Positions 18,393-27,943 of a stretch of DNA of 64,000 bases are shown piece after piece. Numbering within the stretch: the first letter of the stretch is position 1; every line of letters begins with the position of its first letter. Below the pieces are notes generated by a model. It saw only the letters and a list, made by a program, of their open reading frames with translations. It made no database searches and had not been told where the DNA came from. The DNA comes from UBA9926 sp913064795 (GTDB lineage Bacteria > Pseudomonadota > Gammaproteobacteria > Pseudomonadales > Azotimanducaceae): positions 186,001 to 250,000 of the forward strand of contig JBJKZD010000005.1 in the NCBI GenBank assembly GCA_045560765.1, read 5' to 3'. The position numbers and the translations under genes were made by a program.

Positions 18393-18609
18393 GCCAAATC
18401 TCCATGCTAATTCTCGGGAACGTCCGAGGCCGCGAATTATACCCAATCACGACCTCAGGCAACACTCCAGCGCATTTGAACTGTAAAAATAGGCCCTTTG
18501 GCCCATCGAGCCGTTTAAAACACTTGCTCCATAGAGGGTGATCCGCTATAAAGCCCACATGGAGGGTCAAGGGGTCAGATGTTGATTTTTTGGTTCACCG
18601 TACTTGGGA

Positions 18610-18623
18610 CATGACCTGTCATG
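18610..18623. promoter_or_regulatory. Palindrome upstream of the HU-like gene
   Basis: CATGAC-CT-GTCATG is a perfect 6-bp dyad with a two-base spacer, 38 nt before the ATG of the HU-like gene. It is a plausible operator half-site pair; no regulator can be named. Confidence 0.3.
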
Positions 18624-18660
18624 ATCCGAACGCAAACTTTTTAAAATAAGGATGGTTTTC

Positions 18661-18996
18661 ATGGCAGCAAAAAAAGCGCCCGCAATTAAAACTAAGTACA
18701 CTAAAAGTGCAATCGTTGATTCTCTCGCAGGAAGCACAGACCTTTCGAAAAAACAGGTCAACGCCGTACTTGATGAGCTGACAAGCCTGATCGAGCGTCA
18801 TATCAGAAAAGGCGCTGTAGGCGAATTCACATTGCCAGGCATGATGAAGATTAAAACCGTCAAGAAGCCTGCTCGAAAGGCAAAGAAAGGCGTACCCAAT
18901 CCCTTTAAGCCAGGCGAGACAATGGACGTTGCTGCAAAGCCAGCCAGTACTGCAGTCAAAATCTTGCCTTTAAAGGGTATGAAAGACTTCGCGTAA
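18661..18996 (+). CDS. HU-family DNA-binding protein (extended N-terminus)
   Basis: 111 residues from the ATG at 18661 (AAGGA 8 nt upstream). The HU/IHF fold is seen in YTKSAIVDSLAGSTDLSKKQVNAVLDEL (helices 1-2) and in the beta-arm region with KTVKKPARKAKKGVPNPFKPGE, where the usual RNPxTG is replaced by PNPFKPGE. Differs from canonical HU (about 90 residues) by a Lys/Ala-rich start and by the MDVAAKPASTAVKILPLKGMKDF C-terminus, typical of a divergent proteobacterial HU subfamily. Nucleoid protein; monocistronic with its own terminator. Confidence 0.85.
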   Translation: MAAKKAPAIKTKYTKSAIVDSLAGSTDLSKKQVNAVLDELTSLIERHIRKGAVGEFTLPGMMKIKTVKKPARKAKKGVPNPFKPGETMDVAAKPASTAVKILPLKGMKDFA

Positions 18997-19012
18997 TTGG
19001 TCCTCGCAGTCG

Positions 19013-19040
19013 AAAAAGGCCGCTCTGCGGCCTTTTTTTT
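19013..19040 (+). terminator. Intrinsic terminator after the HU-like gene
   Basis: GGCCGC (19018-19023), loop TCT, GCGGCC (19027-19032), then eight T. An A5 run on the left makes it possibly bidirectional. Confidence 0.93.
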
Positions 19041-19293
19041 GGACCGCAGTCGACCGTAAAACGGTAGATGCGGTTTTTTTCAGACCTCACACCAGCCCAT
19101 CCCAAGCCCAGCCTACCTGCGCGGGCGCAAAACGCTACAAACGAAGAATAAACTTCAGACTTCGTGAGATCTGACATAAACTGCTCTGTCAGTTTGCTTT
19201 ACCACCCTCGAAGCCGCCGCCAAGGGTGGACCCTATCCAAAGCGGCCCCGACTCAAGCACTCGGCTCAACCAAAGGACTATTGCGCGACCACT

Positions 19294-21006
19294 ATGAAAG
19301 CCTCTCAATTTACAATCTCGACGCTCAAGGAAAAACCATCAGATGCTGAGATCGCCTCTCATCAACTTCTCGTGCAGGGCGGGTTCATCAAAAAACTCGC
19401 GTCTGGGATTTATTCTTGGATGCCTCTTGGTCTAAGAGTACTCCGAAAAATCGAACAGATCGTTCGGGAAGAAATGGATCGTTCAGGAGCGCAAGAACTC
19501 CTCATGCCAGTCACACAACCCAGCGAACTCTGGAAAGAGTCCGGGCGATGGCAGATGTATGACGAAGGGCTGTTGCTCAAGTTCAAAGACCGGCACGACC
19601 GTGACTTCTGTTTTGGTCCAACCCATGAGGAGGTCATCACTGATATTGCGCGCAACGAGCTACGCAGCCACAAACAACTGCCCGTGAGTTACTACCAAAT
19701 TCAAACCAAATTTCGAGACGAAACCCGTCCAAGGTTTGGCGTTCTCCGAGCTCGCGAGTTCATTATGAAAGATGCCTATTCTTTCCACGCGGATCTTGAA
19801 TCGTTGCAAAGCACTTTTGATCAAATGTATACCACCTATCAACGCATTCTCACTCGAATGCGCCTGGACTTCCGGGCTGTCGAGGCCGATAGCGGCAGCA
19901 TTGGGGGCTCAGCCTCGACCGAATTTCATGTCCTTGCAGAAAGCGGAGAAGACCTTATCGCCTTCAGCTCTGATGGTGAATATGCCGCAAATATTGAACT
20001 CGCCGAAGCCATCACGCCAGCACGCGAAGACGAGCCCGAGAAGCCCATCGAAAGCATCGATACGCCCAACCAGAAAACCATACAATCCGTCGTCGACCAT
20101 CTCAGCATTGACATCAAAAAAACGGTCAAGACCTTGGTGGTGAAGGGCCACCAGACCCCCATTGTTGTGTTAGTACTACGCGGTGATCACACCCTAAACA
20201 CCCTCAAAGCAGAAAAACTTGAGGCTGTTGCCAGCCCTTTGACCTTTGCCGACGAATCGGAAATCAAGACCGTTATTGGCTGCGGCCCCGGATCAATCGG
20301 CCCTGTAGGACTGAACTGTCCCGTGATTGTGGATCGAGCGGCCAGTGTTGTCTCGAATTTTGTTTGCGGCGCGAATCAAGACGGCGTTCACTGGATTAAC
20401 GCCAACTGGGGACGTGACGTCATTGAGTCTCCCATTGCCGATCTTAGAAACATTGAATCTGGAGATCCCGCGCCGACAGAGGCAGGTTTTATTGAGATCA
20501 AGCGAGGCATCGAGGTGGGCCACATATTCCAGCTGGGCAATAAATACAGCGCTTCGATGAAAGCCTCTGTGCTGGATGCTGAGGGTAAAGCACTGACCAT
20601 GGTAATGGGATGCTATGGCATCGGCGTTTCTCGATTAGTCGGCGCTGCAATCGAACAAAATAATGACGAACGCGGGATCATTTGGCCTGACACCATCGCA
20701 CCCTTTCAGGTGATCCTAATCCCCATCAATGCGCACAAGTCCCCCGCCGTGCAAGAGGCGGCGGAGCAGCTCTACCAAGAGCTGAACGACGACGGATTTG
20801 AGGTCCTAATCGACGATCGACACCAAATGCGGCCCGGCGCTAAATTCGCCGATGCCGAGCTTATCGGTATTCCCCACCGAATTGTCATTGGGGACCGGGC
20901 CTTAGCCAACACCGAGGTCGAGTACACCTGTCGATCGAGCGGCGAGACAACCCTATGGCCCATCAGTCAAGTTCCAGAGCTACTACGATCTGCCCTCGAC
21001 CTATAG
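19294..21006 (+). CDS. proS: Prolyl-tRNA synthetase
   Basis: 570 residues, bacterial-type ProRS with the class II core (TLKEKPSDAEIASHQLL, motif 2 TKFRDETRPRFGVLRAREFIMKDAYSFH), an inserted editing (INS) domain about 225-400 and motif 3 (GCYGIGVSRLVGAAIEQ), then the anticodon-binding domain. No strong Shine-Dalgarno site precedes the ATG. Convergent with the TlpA-type gene, 5 nt apart. The 250 nt before it after the HU terminator show no other gene. Confidence 0.96.
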   Translation: MKASQFTISTLKEKPSDAEIASHQLLVQGGFIKKLASGIYSWMPLGLRVLRKIEQIVREEMDRSGAQELLMPVTQPSELWKESGRWQMYDEGLLLKFKDRHDRDFCFGPTHEEVITDIARNELRSHKQLPVSYYQIQTKFRDETRPRFGVLRAREFIMKDAYSFHADLESLQSTFDQMYTTYQRILTRMRLDFRAVEADSGSIGGSASTEFHVLAESGEDLIAFSSDGEYAANIELAEAITPAREDEPEKPIESIDTPNQKTIQSVVDHLSIDIKKTVKTLVVKGHQTPIVVLVLRGDHTLNTLKAEKLEAVASPLTFADESEIKTVIGCGPGSIGPVGLNCPVIVDRAASVVSNFVCGANQDGVHWINANWGRDVIESPIADLRNIESGDPAPTEAGFIEIKRGIEVGHIFQLGNKYSASMKASVLDAEGKALTMVMGCYGIGVSRLVGAAIEQNNDERGIIWPDTIAPFQVILIPINAHKSPAVQEAAEQLYQELNDDGFEVLIDDRHQMRPGAKFADAELIGIPHRIVIGDRALANTEVEYTCRSSGETTLWPISQVPELLRSALDL

Positions 21007-21011
21007 CAGGT

Positions 21012-21455
21012 CTAATTCAAACCGATTGCGGCAAGAATAGACGCTTCAGTTTGTGGACCTACTAACGTTCTAGAGACCGCTCCTGACGGATCAATGATGA
21101 CCGTGGTGGGTAGCACCTCCGGCAACCCGTAGCCAAAACGGGGGGCAGGATCATTGGCCAAAACAGGGAATTCGATTTTCATTTTAAGGATCGCTGAGCG
21201 CTTAGCCTCGACCTCAATCGGCGCATCAAAATCTACACCGAGTACTTTTATTGGGTATTCGGTGTTGTGGTGCATCTCATTGAGCTCGGGAATCTCCGTA
21301 ATGCACGGACCGCACCAAGTCGCCCAGTAGTTAATCACCAACCACTGCCCTTCCAGGTCCGACGGCACAAGCCCGGGACCATCAACAACGTCAAAAACCG
21401 GTTGCTCGCAGGCTGCGACCCAGAGCAAAAGACTCCATAAAAAAACCTGCTTCAC
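21012..21455 (-). CDS. TlpA/ResA-type thioredoxin-fold lipoprotein
   Basis: 147 residues from a GTG at 21455 with GGGAG 8 nt upstream (a TTG five codons earlier is in frame). A short signal with lipobox VAAC implies lipid anchoring, and a thioredoxin fold carries the WCGPC active site (YWATWCGPCITEIPEL) and the cis-proline region LPTTVIIDPSG. Such periplasmic reductases keep cytochrome c or other cysteines reduced; the partner is unknown and no ccm genes are nearby. Confidence 0.85.
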   Translation of the reverse strand: MKQVFLWSLLLWVAACEQPVFDVVDGPGLVPSDLEGQWLVINYWATWCGPCITEIPELNEMHHNTEYPIKVLGVDFDAPIEVEAKRSAILKMKIEFPVLANDPAPRFGYGLPEVLPTTVIIDPSGAVSRTLVGPQTEASILAAIGLN

Positions 21456-21621
21456 AATCACTACTCCCAATCTGCCCTTGTGCCGGACACATCCAAGTCC
21501 ATTGACAGAATCTTAAACAATGAATTCAGAAAATCCTTCGGCGTTACAACCTATGATGTTCGCGCTGTTTAACCACCAAAACAAACCGAACTGCACCAGA
21601 CCAGACCCAACAATACGCACT

Positions 21622-22443
21622 TCAAACTTTAAGCGGCTCTTCTCCACGCCCTAACAGCGCGACCCACTCCCCGCCAGCCAATATAATCAACCAAGACAGA
21701 TATACCCAGAGCAGAAGACCCGGGAGCACCGCAAAAGCGCCATAAATCACCTCGAGATCAGAATACTGCATCAACAGTGAAAACAGCCAGCGCGCCAACT
21801 CGAACACAAGACCTACCGATACGCCGCCGAAGCAGGCATGGATGAATGCAACTGGTTTGTTGGGAATCACCGCATAAGCCAGCGTGTACATCATCGAACT
21901 GGTCAGCAACGGGAGCACCCAAAAAACAAAGGGTAACTGTGTAAAACTACTCACATAGGGCATCGACAGCAAATAAGTGGTTACCGACAAGCCAGTGACC
22001 AACAACAACGGACCTAGAATCAAAAGCGCTATGTAGACCAAAACCCGGCGCAATCCACTCCTCTGCTCTGAAACTTGCCAAATTCGATTAAAAGCATGCT
22101 CAATCGTGTTGAGCATGAGCACTGCGGTCACCGCTAGGAGCGCGGCACTGGGCACACTCAGTGCTTGAGCCTGTACCGAGAAGACCCTCAAATAGGATTG
22201 AACAGCACCCACACTCTCCGGCACGATGTGCTTAAAGATAAACGCCTCAATTGACTGGCCTGCTAAGACGTCCGCCCCAAACGCTGAAAGGGCCAGATAT
22301 CCGATGGTCAACCCCGGCACAAGCGCGAGTAAGGTTTGGAAGGTCAAAGCAGCCGCGACCATCTGACAATCGTTGGCGCGTAAGTTTTGATAAAACTGCG
22401 CTGTGGCAGTCAAAAAACCCTTTAAGTTCACTTTTAAATCCAT
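21622..22443 (-). CDS. yihY: YihY/virulence factor BrkB family membrane protein
   Basis: 273 residues from the ATG at 22443 (a TTG twelve codons upstream is in frame). Six hydrophobic segments and the family blocks AAALTFQTLLALVPGL, LNTIEHAFNRIWQV and YGAFAVLPGLLLWVYLSW identify YihY/BrkB (formerly misnamed RNase BN). Function unsettled. Divergent from the arsC-like gene with only 49 nt between start codons. Confidence 0.88.
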   Translation of the reverse strand: MDLKVNLKGFLTATAQFYQNLRANDCQMVAAALTFQTLLALVPGLTIGYLALSAFGADVLAGQSIEAFIFKHIVPESVGAVQSYLRVFSVQAQALSVPSAALLAVTAVLMLNTIEHAFNRIWQVSEQRSGLRRVLVYIALLILGPLLLVTGLSVTTYLLSMPYVSSFTQLPFVFWVLPLLTSSMMYTLAYAVIPNKPVAFIHACFGGVSVGLVFELARWLFSLLMQYSDLEVIYGAFAVLPGLLLWVYLSWLIILAGGEWVALLGRGEEPLKV

Positions 22444-22492
22444 TTCCCTTTCGGCAAACTGCCGTCCTAGGTCACGCAAAAGTCATCAAACT

Positions 22493-22861
22493 ATGTCTGA
22501 TACCACGCTCTATCACAATCCGAATTGCTCAAAATCGAGAGCTGCACTGGCACTTCTTGAACGCTCTAAGGTTGACTTTGAAACCCGCCTTTACCTCGAT
22601 GAGCCACTCAGTCAGCAAGAAATAGTACAGCTGGTTTCTCTTCTGGATATTAAGCCGCGAGCACTCCTGCGATCGAACGAGTCTGTCATTAGAGACCAAC
22701 ACATCGATATCGAGTGCCTGGCTAACGATGCGCTCATTGCTTTAATGGCAGCGCATCCTATATTGATCGAGCGGCCTATTTTAACCCATGGGGGTCGCGC
22801 AACCATCGGAAGACCCATAGAGAATATTCACGCGTTGCTAGGCATCACCCCAAGCACCTAG
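22493..22861 (+). CDS. ArsC-family reductase
   Basis: 122 residues from the ATG at 22493. Glutaredoxin-like ArsC fold with the active cysteine C12 in YHNPNCSKSR and the arginine-containing LIERPILTHGGRATIGRP. This matches the YfgD/ArsC group, in which many members are annotated as arsenate reductases without an ars operon. No arsenic efflux or arsR gene is near, so the physiological substrate is uncertain. Confidence 0.85.
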   Translation: MSDTTLYHNPNCSKSRAALALLERSKVDFETRLYLDEPLSQQEIVQLVSLLDIKPRALLRSNESVIRDQHIDIECLANDALIALMAAHPILIERPILTHGGRATIGRPIENIHALLGITPST

Positions 22862-22930
22862 CACGCCTCTTCTCTGAGTCGAGTGGGAACTTCCGAGCAC
22901 CAGCCCATGATCTGCAAGGTGCGGGAGGAT

Positions 22931-23311
22931 TTAGTGAATGATTTTTGGCTGCGGGTCTGCGGTTTCGGGCCTGGCATCTTCACGCTCATCTTTGAAGACC
23001 TCTTCTTCCTCTGAGGCACTCTTCTGATGCCGGACTTCATAGCGACGGGTCACAATTTCGCCAGCGAGTATCTCGGGCAGATGAGTCAAGAACATTTCCA
23101 TATGATCCGTTTCAAAATGATCTTGCAGCGCCTCAACTGATTCCCATTCTTGGAACAATAACAGTTTGCACGGATTTGTGAGCGCCGCATAAAACTCATA
23201 GCTCACGCACCCTGTCTCAAGACGACTGGCTGCTGCCATCTCTTGCATCAGTTTATGCGCACGCGCCTGTTGTTCTTTGAGTATTGGAAATTGACCGTGG
23301 ACAATAATCAT
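22931..23311 (-). CDS. Antibiotic biosynthesis monooxygenase (ABM) domain protein
   Basis: 126 residues. An ABM ferredoxin-like domain occupies about 1-95, with ASRLETGCVSYEFYAAL and EWESVEALQDHFETDHM typical of YgiN-like quinol monooxygenases. The last 30 residues are a charged, disordered tail (EEEEVFKDERED). Probably a small oxygenase or a stress-related binding protein. Convergent with the arsC-like gene. Confidence 0.8.
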   Translation of the reverse strand: MIIVHGQFPILKEQQARAHKLMQEMAAASRLETGCVSYEFYAALTNPCKLLLFQEWESVEALQDHFETDHMEMFLTHLPEILAGEIVTRRYEVRHQKSASEEEEVFKDEREDARPETADPQPKIIH

Positions 23312-23368
23312 AACAATCCCTAAAACCTCGGGTGATAGTTTAACACTCTGCTGGCCATCGCGCTCAGA

Positions 23369-24133
23369 TTATGGCTCAGGGTCTTCTCGATGAACCGCGA
23401 ACGGCGACCAGGCTTGGGCAATAGGCATCATCTCGAGCTGATTGACATTCACATGGGCAGGCCGCTTCGCGACCCAATAGATCGTTTCTGCCACGTCCTC
23501 TGCCGAAAGAGGCACCATTCCTGAGTAGACCGCGGCAGCTTTTTCTTCATCGCCACCAAAACGCACCTCTGAAAATTCTGTCTCGCACATGCCAGGATCG
23601 ATGGTTGTCACTCGAACGCCTTTCCCCAAAAGATCTGCCCGAAGATTGCGACTAAACTGCTGAACAAAAGCCTTGGTGCCGCCATAGACATTTCCACCGG
23701 GGTAAGGCCAATTTCCTGCAACCGACCCAAGGTTAATAATGTGTCCCGCTTTCTGAGCGACCATGGCCGGCAAGACCGCCCGGGTACAGTACATAAGACC
23801 TTTGATATTTGTATCCACCATGGTGTCCCAATCCGCTAGGTCAGCTTGATCCGCGGCGCCAAGGCCCAGCGCCAATCCTGCGTTATTGAGCAGAACATCA
23901 ATGGGCCGGTACGCATCCGGTAGCCGATCAACTAGTCCCGCCAACGCATCCTGATCTCGCACGTCAAGCACTTCGATATGAACAGGAACTTGCTGCTGCA
24001 GCAGCGCTTCAACTTCCGCCAGTCGATCTTTTCGGCGAGCCAGCAAAACCAGCGGATGACCTGCCTCCGCAAACAACGATGCCGCGGCTCGTCCGAAACC
24101 AGAGCTTGCCCCTGTGATGATCACACTACCCAT
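23369..24133 (-). CDS. ydfG: YdfG-like NADP-dependent short-chain dehydrogenase
   Basis: 254 residues, similar to E. coli YdfG along its whole length, including NNAGLALG, GNVYGGTKAFVQQFSRNLR and PAHVNVNQLEMMPIAQ. Cofactor motif GASSGFG at 8-14; catalytic S137, Y150, K154. YdfG oxidises L-allo-threonine, serine and 3-hydroxypropionate or reduces malonic semialdehyde. It overlaps the acyl-CoA synthetase gene by 8 nt, which suggests coupled translation and perhaps joint action on C3 acids (inference). Confidence 0.88.
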   Translation of the reverse strand: MGSVIITGASSGFGRAAASLFAEAGHPLVLLARRKDRLAEVEALLQQQVPVHIEVLDVRDQDALAGLVDRLPDAYRPIDVLLNNAGLALGLGAADQADLADWDTMVDTNIKGLMYCTRAVLPAMVAQKAGHIINLGSVAGNWPYPGGNVYGGTKAFVQQFSRNLRADLLGKGVRVTTIDPGMCETEFSEVRFGGDEEKAAAVYSGMVPLSAEDVAETIYWVAKRPAHVNVNQLEMMPIAQAWSPFAVHREDPEP

Positions 24134-26036
24134 TGGATTGCCTCGAAACCTCGCCGATCCCAGCCCGGCGGAGCACCTCGGTGACTTCCTCTAAAATCAA
24201 CGGATCATCGATCGTCGGGGGAACTACCGGGGACAGTCCATCAGCGATTTGACGAATGGTTTTGCGAAGTATTTTTCCAGACCGGGTTTTCGGCAATCGC
24301 TCGACTACAACAACCCTCTTAAAATTCGCAAACGCTCCGATGTCTTGACGAACCTGTTGAACGAGGTCACTGGTTATAACAGAGACACTGTGGCCGTCAC
24401 CGTCTTTAAGCACCAGCAAGCCAAGGGGGACTTGACCTTTGTCAGGGTCAAGAATGCCCACAACCGCGCATTCAGCAACACTGGCATGTCCCGCCACAAT
24501 CTCTTCCATTTCCCCGGTAGACAAGCGATGTCCAGCGACATTGATCACATCGTCGGTCCTGCCCATGATGAACAGATAACCCTCATCATCAAAATAACCG
24601 CCATCCCCCGTGTGATAAAACCCAGGATAATCCTCGAGATAAGCCGAAACGAGTCGCTGATGATCCCTCCAAACCGTGGGCAGACATCCAGGAGGCAGGG
24701 GTAACTTTAAAACCACGGCGCCGGTTTCATAAGGCGCGCAGGGCTTTAACGCTTCATCAACCACTAGAACCTCAAAACCGGCCAGCACGACCCCAGCACT
24801 GCCTACTTTAATCGGTAAGGCGTCCCCATAACCCTGAGGCACTCCGGTAACGGGCCAACCCGTTTCAGTCTGCCACCAATGATCGATAACAGGCTTTTCA
24901 AGGCGCTCGCTCAACCAATGATAGGTCGCGGGGTCCGTACGCTCGCCAGCGACAAAAACTCGCTTCAGGGCACTCAAATCATAGTTACCCAGCAGCAATC
25001 CTTCTGGATCCTCTTTACGGATGGCCCTAAAGGCCGTAGGCGCAGTAAAAAAAATGTTGACCCCGTGGGCTTCTATCACGCGCCAAAAAGTTCCAGCGTC
25101 CGGTGTTCTGACCGGCTTGCCCTCGAATAAAACGGTGGTACATCCGGAGAGCAGCGGCGCATAGACGATATACGAATGCCCCACGACCCATCCAACATCC
25201 GAGGCCGCCCAAAAGACATCCCCCGCAACTGCGCCATAAGTCCGCTCCATACTCTGAATCAATGCCGCAGCATGACCGCCATGGTCTCTGACGACGCCTT
25301 TGGGCTTACCCGTCGTTCCCGAGGTGTAAAGGATATAAAGTGGGTGTCCTGATGGAAGGGGAACGAAGTGCTTAGGCGCCGCTTGGCTCACGGCGGCCAC
25401 CCAATCCAAATCATGATCCCGAAGTTCAGCCCGCAGCCGATCTCGTTGTAGAACGACCCGATGACTGACTTTGTGTTCCGCGCTGTCACAAGCGAGGTTC
25501 ACCAGGGGCAAATAAGGGATCACCTGGTCAAATTCGATGCCGCAACTTGCAGTTAACAGCACTTTTGGCGTCGCATCATCAATTCGAGAAGCCAGCTCTT
25601 TTGCTGCAAACCCTCCGAACACCACTGAATGGATGGCACCAATCCGAGCACAGGCGAGCATCGCGATGGCCGCCTCTGGCACCATGGGCAAATAGATAAT
25701 GACGCGATCACCCTGCTCGACCCCCAGCGAACTGAGTAGGCCGGCGAAACGCGCCACGTCCTCAAGTAATCTTTGATAGGTCCACCGCTCGATCACCCCC
25801 GTCACAGGAGAATCATAAATCAGCGCAACTTGGTCTCCCCGGCCCGAATCCACATGACGGTCAAGGGCAAGATGACTGGTATTGACCCAACCATCCGGGA
25901 ACCACTCAGCAAGCCCATCCTCATTGACCCGTCTCACCGTCTGGGGCGCTGTTAGCCAGTCGACTTGCTTCGAGACGTCTTGCCAAAACCCTTCAGAATC
26001 GGTGACGGCGTGACTGAAATCCGAGGAATAAGACAT
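24126..26036 (-). CDS. prpE: Propionyl-CoA synthetase-like acyl-CoA ligase
   Basis: 636 residues, ANL superfamily. The adenylate-forming loop YILYTSGTTGKPKG, the WWQTETGWP motif of acetyl/propionyl-CoA synthetases, HTGDGGYFDDEGY and the C-terminal lysine motif PKTRSGK are all present. The acetate/propionate-type WWQTE segment and the length favour PrpE/ACSS3 over long-chain ligases. It makes propionyl-CoA (or a related short-chain acyl-CoA). Sits 4 nt after the CaiB-like gene and overlaps ydfG. Confidence 0.87.
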   Translation of the reverse strand: MSYSSDFSHAVTDSEGFWQDVSKQVDWLTAPQTVRRVNEDGLAEWFPDGWVNTSHLALDRHVDSGRGDQVALIYDSPVTGVIERWTYQRLLEDVARFAGLLSSLGVEQGDRVIIYLPMVPEAAIAMLACARIGAIHSVVFGGFAAKELASRIDDATPKVLLTASCGIEFDQVIPYLPLVNLACDSAEHKVSHRVVLQRDRLRAELRDHDLDWVAAVSQAAPKHFVPLPSGHPLYILYTSGTTGKPKGVVRDHGGHAAALIQSMERTYGAVAGDVFWAASDVGWVVGHSYIVYAPLLSGCTTVLFEGKPVRTPDAGTFWRVIEAHGVNIFFTAPTAFRAIRKEDPEGLLLGNYDLSALKRVFVAGERTDPATYHWLSERLEKPVIDHWWQTETGWPVTGVPQGYGDALPIKVGSAGVVLAGFEVLVVDEALKPCAPYETGAVVLKLPLPPGCLPTVWRDHQRLVSAYLEDYPGFYHTGDGGYFDDEGYLFIMGRTDDVINVAGHRLSTGEMEEIVAGHASVAECAVVGILDPDKGQVPLGLLVLKDGDGHSVSVITSDLVQQVRQDIGAFANFKRVVVVERLPKTRSGKILRKTIRQIADGLSPVVPPTIDDPLILEEVTEVLRRAGIGEVSRQSNG

Positions 26037-26040
26037 CGAG

Positions 26041-27174
26041 TTATTCGCCGGTTGCTACCGCGCCTGATTCCAAAAGCCCCGCTATCGATGCTTCATCAAA
26101 ACCAGCCTCCTGCAACACCAGCTCAGTATCACTTCCGGGACTGCGGCTTCCATGGGTTAAAGCGACCGGAGTTCGACTGAATCGCGGCGCGGGGGCCGGT
26201 TGGACAACACCTTCAAGGTTCTGAAACGTTCCACGTGCCTTATTGTGTGGATGGTCGGCGACTTCCTCGATTGAGAGCACCGGGGCAAAACAGACATCTG
26301 TACCCTCCATGATCTCCTGCCACTCCGATCGCGTCTTAGTCAGAAAGCACGCGGTCAGTTTTTCTTGAAACTCTGGCCATCGGCTTTGGTCCATTTGGGC
26401 GCTGAAATCCTCCGCATCTAGGCCTGCTTTTTCGACCAACAGGGCATAGAACTGAGGCTCAATGGAGCCTAGGGCGATATGCTCGCCATCTTTTGTTTCA
26501 TAAGTCCCGTAGAAATGCGCCCCGCCATCGAGCATATTGCTGGCGCGGCTGGTCTTAAACATCCCCCCCGCATTCATCGTAAAAAACATTGCCATCAGCG
26601 CCGCCGCCCCATCTACCATTGCGGCATCCACTACCTGACCCTCACCCGATCGACTGGCCTCTAAAATCCCGCAGACCAATCCGAACGCGAGCAACATACC
26701 GCCACCCCCAAAATCCCCCACCAAATTCAGCGGGGGAACTGGCTTACCCTCTTTTGGGCCAATCGCATGGAGTGCACCGGTGAGCGCGATGTAGTTGATG
26801 TCATGACCCGCGGCTTGCGCCATGGGTCCATCCTGTCCCCAACCCGTCATTCGGCCGTAGACCAGTCGTTTGTTGCGACTCTGGCACGCCTCCGGCCCCA
26901 GCCCGAGACGCTCTGTAACCCCGGGGCGAAAGCCCTCAAAAATCGCATCCGCTGATTCGCATAACTTGAGAACAACATCTCGACCGCCTTCGGATTTAAG
27001 ATCAACGGAAATCGTCTTTCGACCCCGAGCTAAAACGTCTTGCCCCCGCATGCGACCGCCAGGGCGATCAATCCGAATGACCTCTGCACCCATATCCGAG
27101 AGCATCATGCCGCAAAACGGTCCAGGGCCGATGCCCGCTAGTTCAATAATCTTAATACCTGTTAGTGGTCCCAT
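26041..27174 (-). CDS. CaiB/BaiF family, alpha-methylacyl-CoA racemase-like
   Basis: 377 residues from the ATG at 27174, where GGAGGA lies 6 nt upstream, in preference to an in-frame start 13 codons earlier. The N-terminus PLTGIKIIELAGIGPGPFCGMML and the block DLKSEGGRDVVLKL..EGFRPGV mark class III CoA-transferase/AMACR proteins; RMTGWGQDGPMAQAAGHDINYIALTGALHAIG is the AMACR-type catalytic region. It either epimerises 2-methyl-branched acyl-CoAs or transfers CoA. Grouping with a short-chain CoA ligase fits branched-acid or C3 catabolism (inference). Confidence 0.85.
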   Translation of the reverse strand: MGPLTGIKIIELAGIGPGPFCGMMLSDMGAEVIRIDRPGGRMRGQDVLARGRKTISVDLKSEGGRDVVLKLCESADAIFEGFRPGVTERLGLGPEACQSRNKRLVYGRMTGWGQDGPMAQAAGHDINYIALTGALHAIGPKEGKPVPPLNLVGDFGGGGMLLAFGLVCGILEASRSGEGQVVDAAMVDGAAALMAMFFTMNAGGMFKTSRASNMLDGGAHFYGTYETKDGEHIALGSIEPQFYALLVEKAGLDAEDFSAQMDQSRWPEFQEKLTACFLTKTRSEWQEIMEGTDVCFAPVLSIEEVADHPHNKARGTFQNLEGVVQPAPAPRFSRTPVALTHGSRSPGSDTELVLQEAGFDEASIAGLLESGAVATGE

Positions 27175-27295
27175 GATTGTCCTCCAGAATCGATAGTTGG
27201 CATTTAGGCACAATCAAAGGTCTCGGGCAATATAGAGCCCTTTCAACAGACCGGTTATGCTTAACGCTTGCGTTAACCACTCAGGAAAAAACCTC

Positions 27296-27943
27296 ATGCT
27301 CGAACAAATAGTGATCGAACCCGATGGCCCGGCGGATAGCTGCTTAATTTGGTTGCATGGATTGGGTGCTGATGGCCACGACTTTGAACCCATCGTCCCC
27401 GAATTGGGTCTGCAAGACCTTGCGCTGAGATACATTTTCCCACACGCACCCATTCGACCTGTGAGCATCAACAATGGCGAAGAAATGCGCGCCTGGTACG
27501 ACTTTGAGCCGCACTCAGAGACAGCAGGCGCCGATGACATGCAAGTATCCAGCGATGCCATCAACACCATCATTGAATCACAACTCGATGCTGGCCTACC
27601 CAGCGAGCGCATCCTCCTTGCAGGGTTTTCTCAAGGCGGCGTTATCGCACTGTACGTGGGACTGAGGCATCCAATGCGGCTTGGGGGGCTGATCGGTCTG
27701 TCCACCTACCTCCATGATCCATCAACCACAGAAGAAGAACGCACCGACGCCAATCTTGCACTACCCATATTTCTTGGACACGGTCATGGCGACCCGATGA
27801 TCCCGATCATGCGGGCTGCGACCGCTCGGGAGAATTTAATTCGAATGGCCTATGACGTCGAGTGGCATGATTACCCGATGGGCCATCAAGTCTGTCTCGA
27901 AGAAATTCAGGCGATTTCTGACTTTATTCGACGCATCCTCTAA
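27296..27943 (+). CDS. Carboxylesterase/phospholipase family alpha/beta hydrolase
   Basis: 215 residues from the ATG at 27296 (AGGA 9 nt upstream). Alpha/beta hydrolase with nucleophile S112 (GFSQGG), acid D166 (GHGDPMIP) and H197 (MGHQV); the N-terminal LIWLHGLGADGHDF contains the oxyanion region. It resembles Pseudomonas carboxylesterase EstB. The stop overlaps the miaE ATG by one base. Confidence 0.88.
   Translation: MLEQIVIEPDGPADSCLIWLHGLGADGHDFEPIVPELGLQDLALRYIFPHAPIRPVSINNGEEMRAWYDFEPHSETAGADDMQVSSDAINTIIESQLDAGLPSERILLAGFSQGGVIALYVGLRHPMRLGGLIGLSTYLHDPSTTEEERTDANLALPIFLGHGHGDPMIPIMRAATARENLIRMAYDVEWHDYPMGHQVCLEEIQAISDFIRRIL

Noticed and set aside
22493..22861. Arsenic resistance operon
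   Set aside because: Only a lone ArsC-fold reductase is present; no arsR, arsB or acr3.
27214..27612. 132-residue minus-strand frame opposite the carboxylesterase
   Set aside because: Antisense shadow of a recognised hydrolase.
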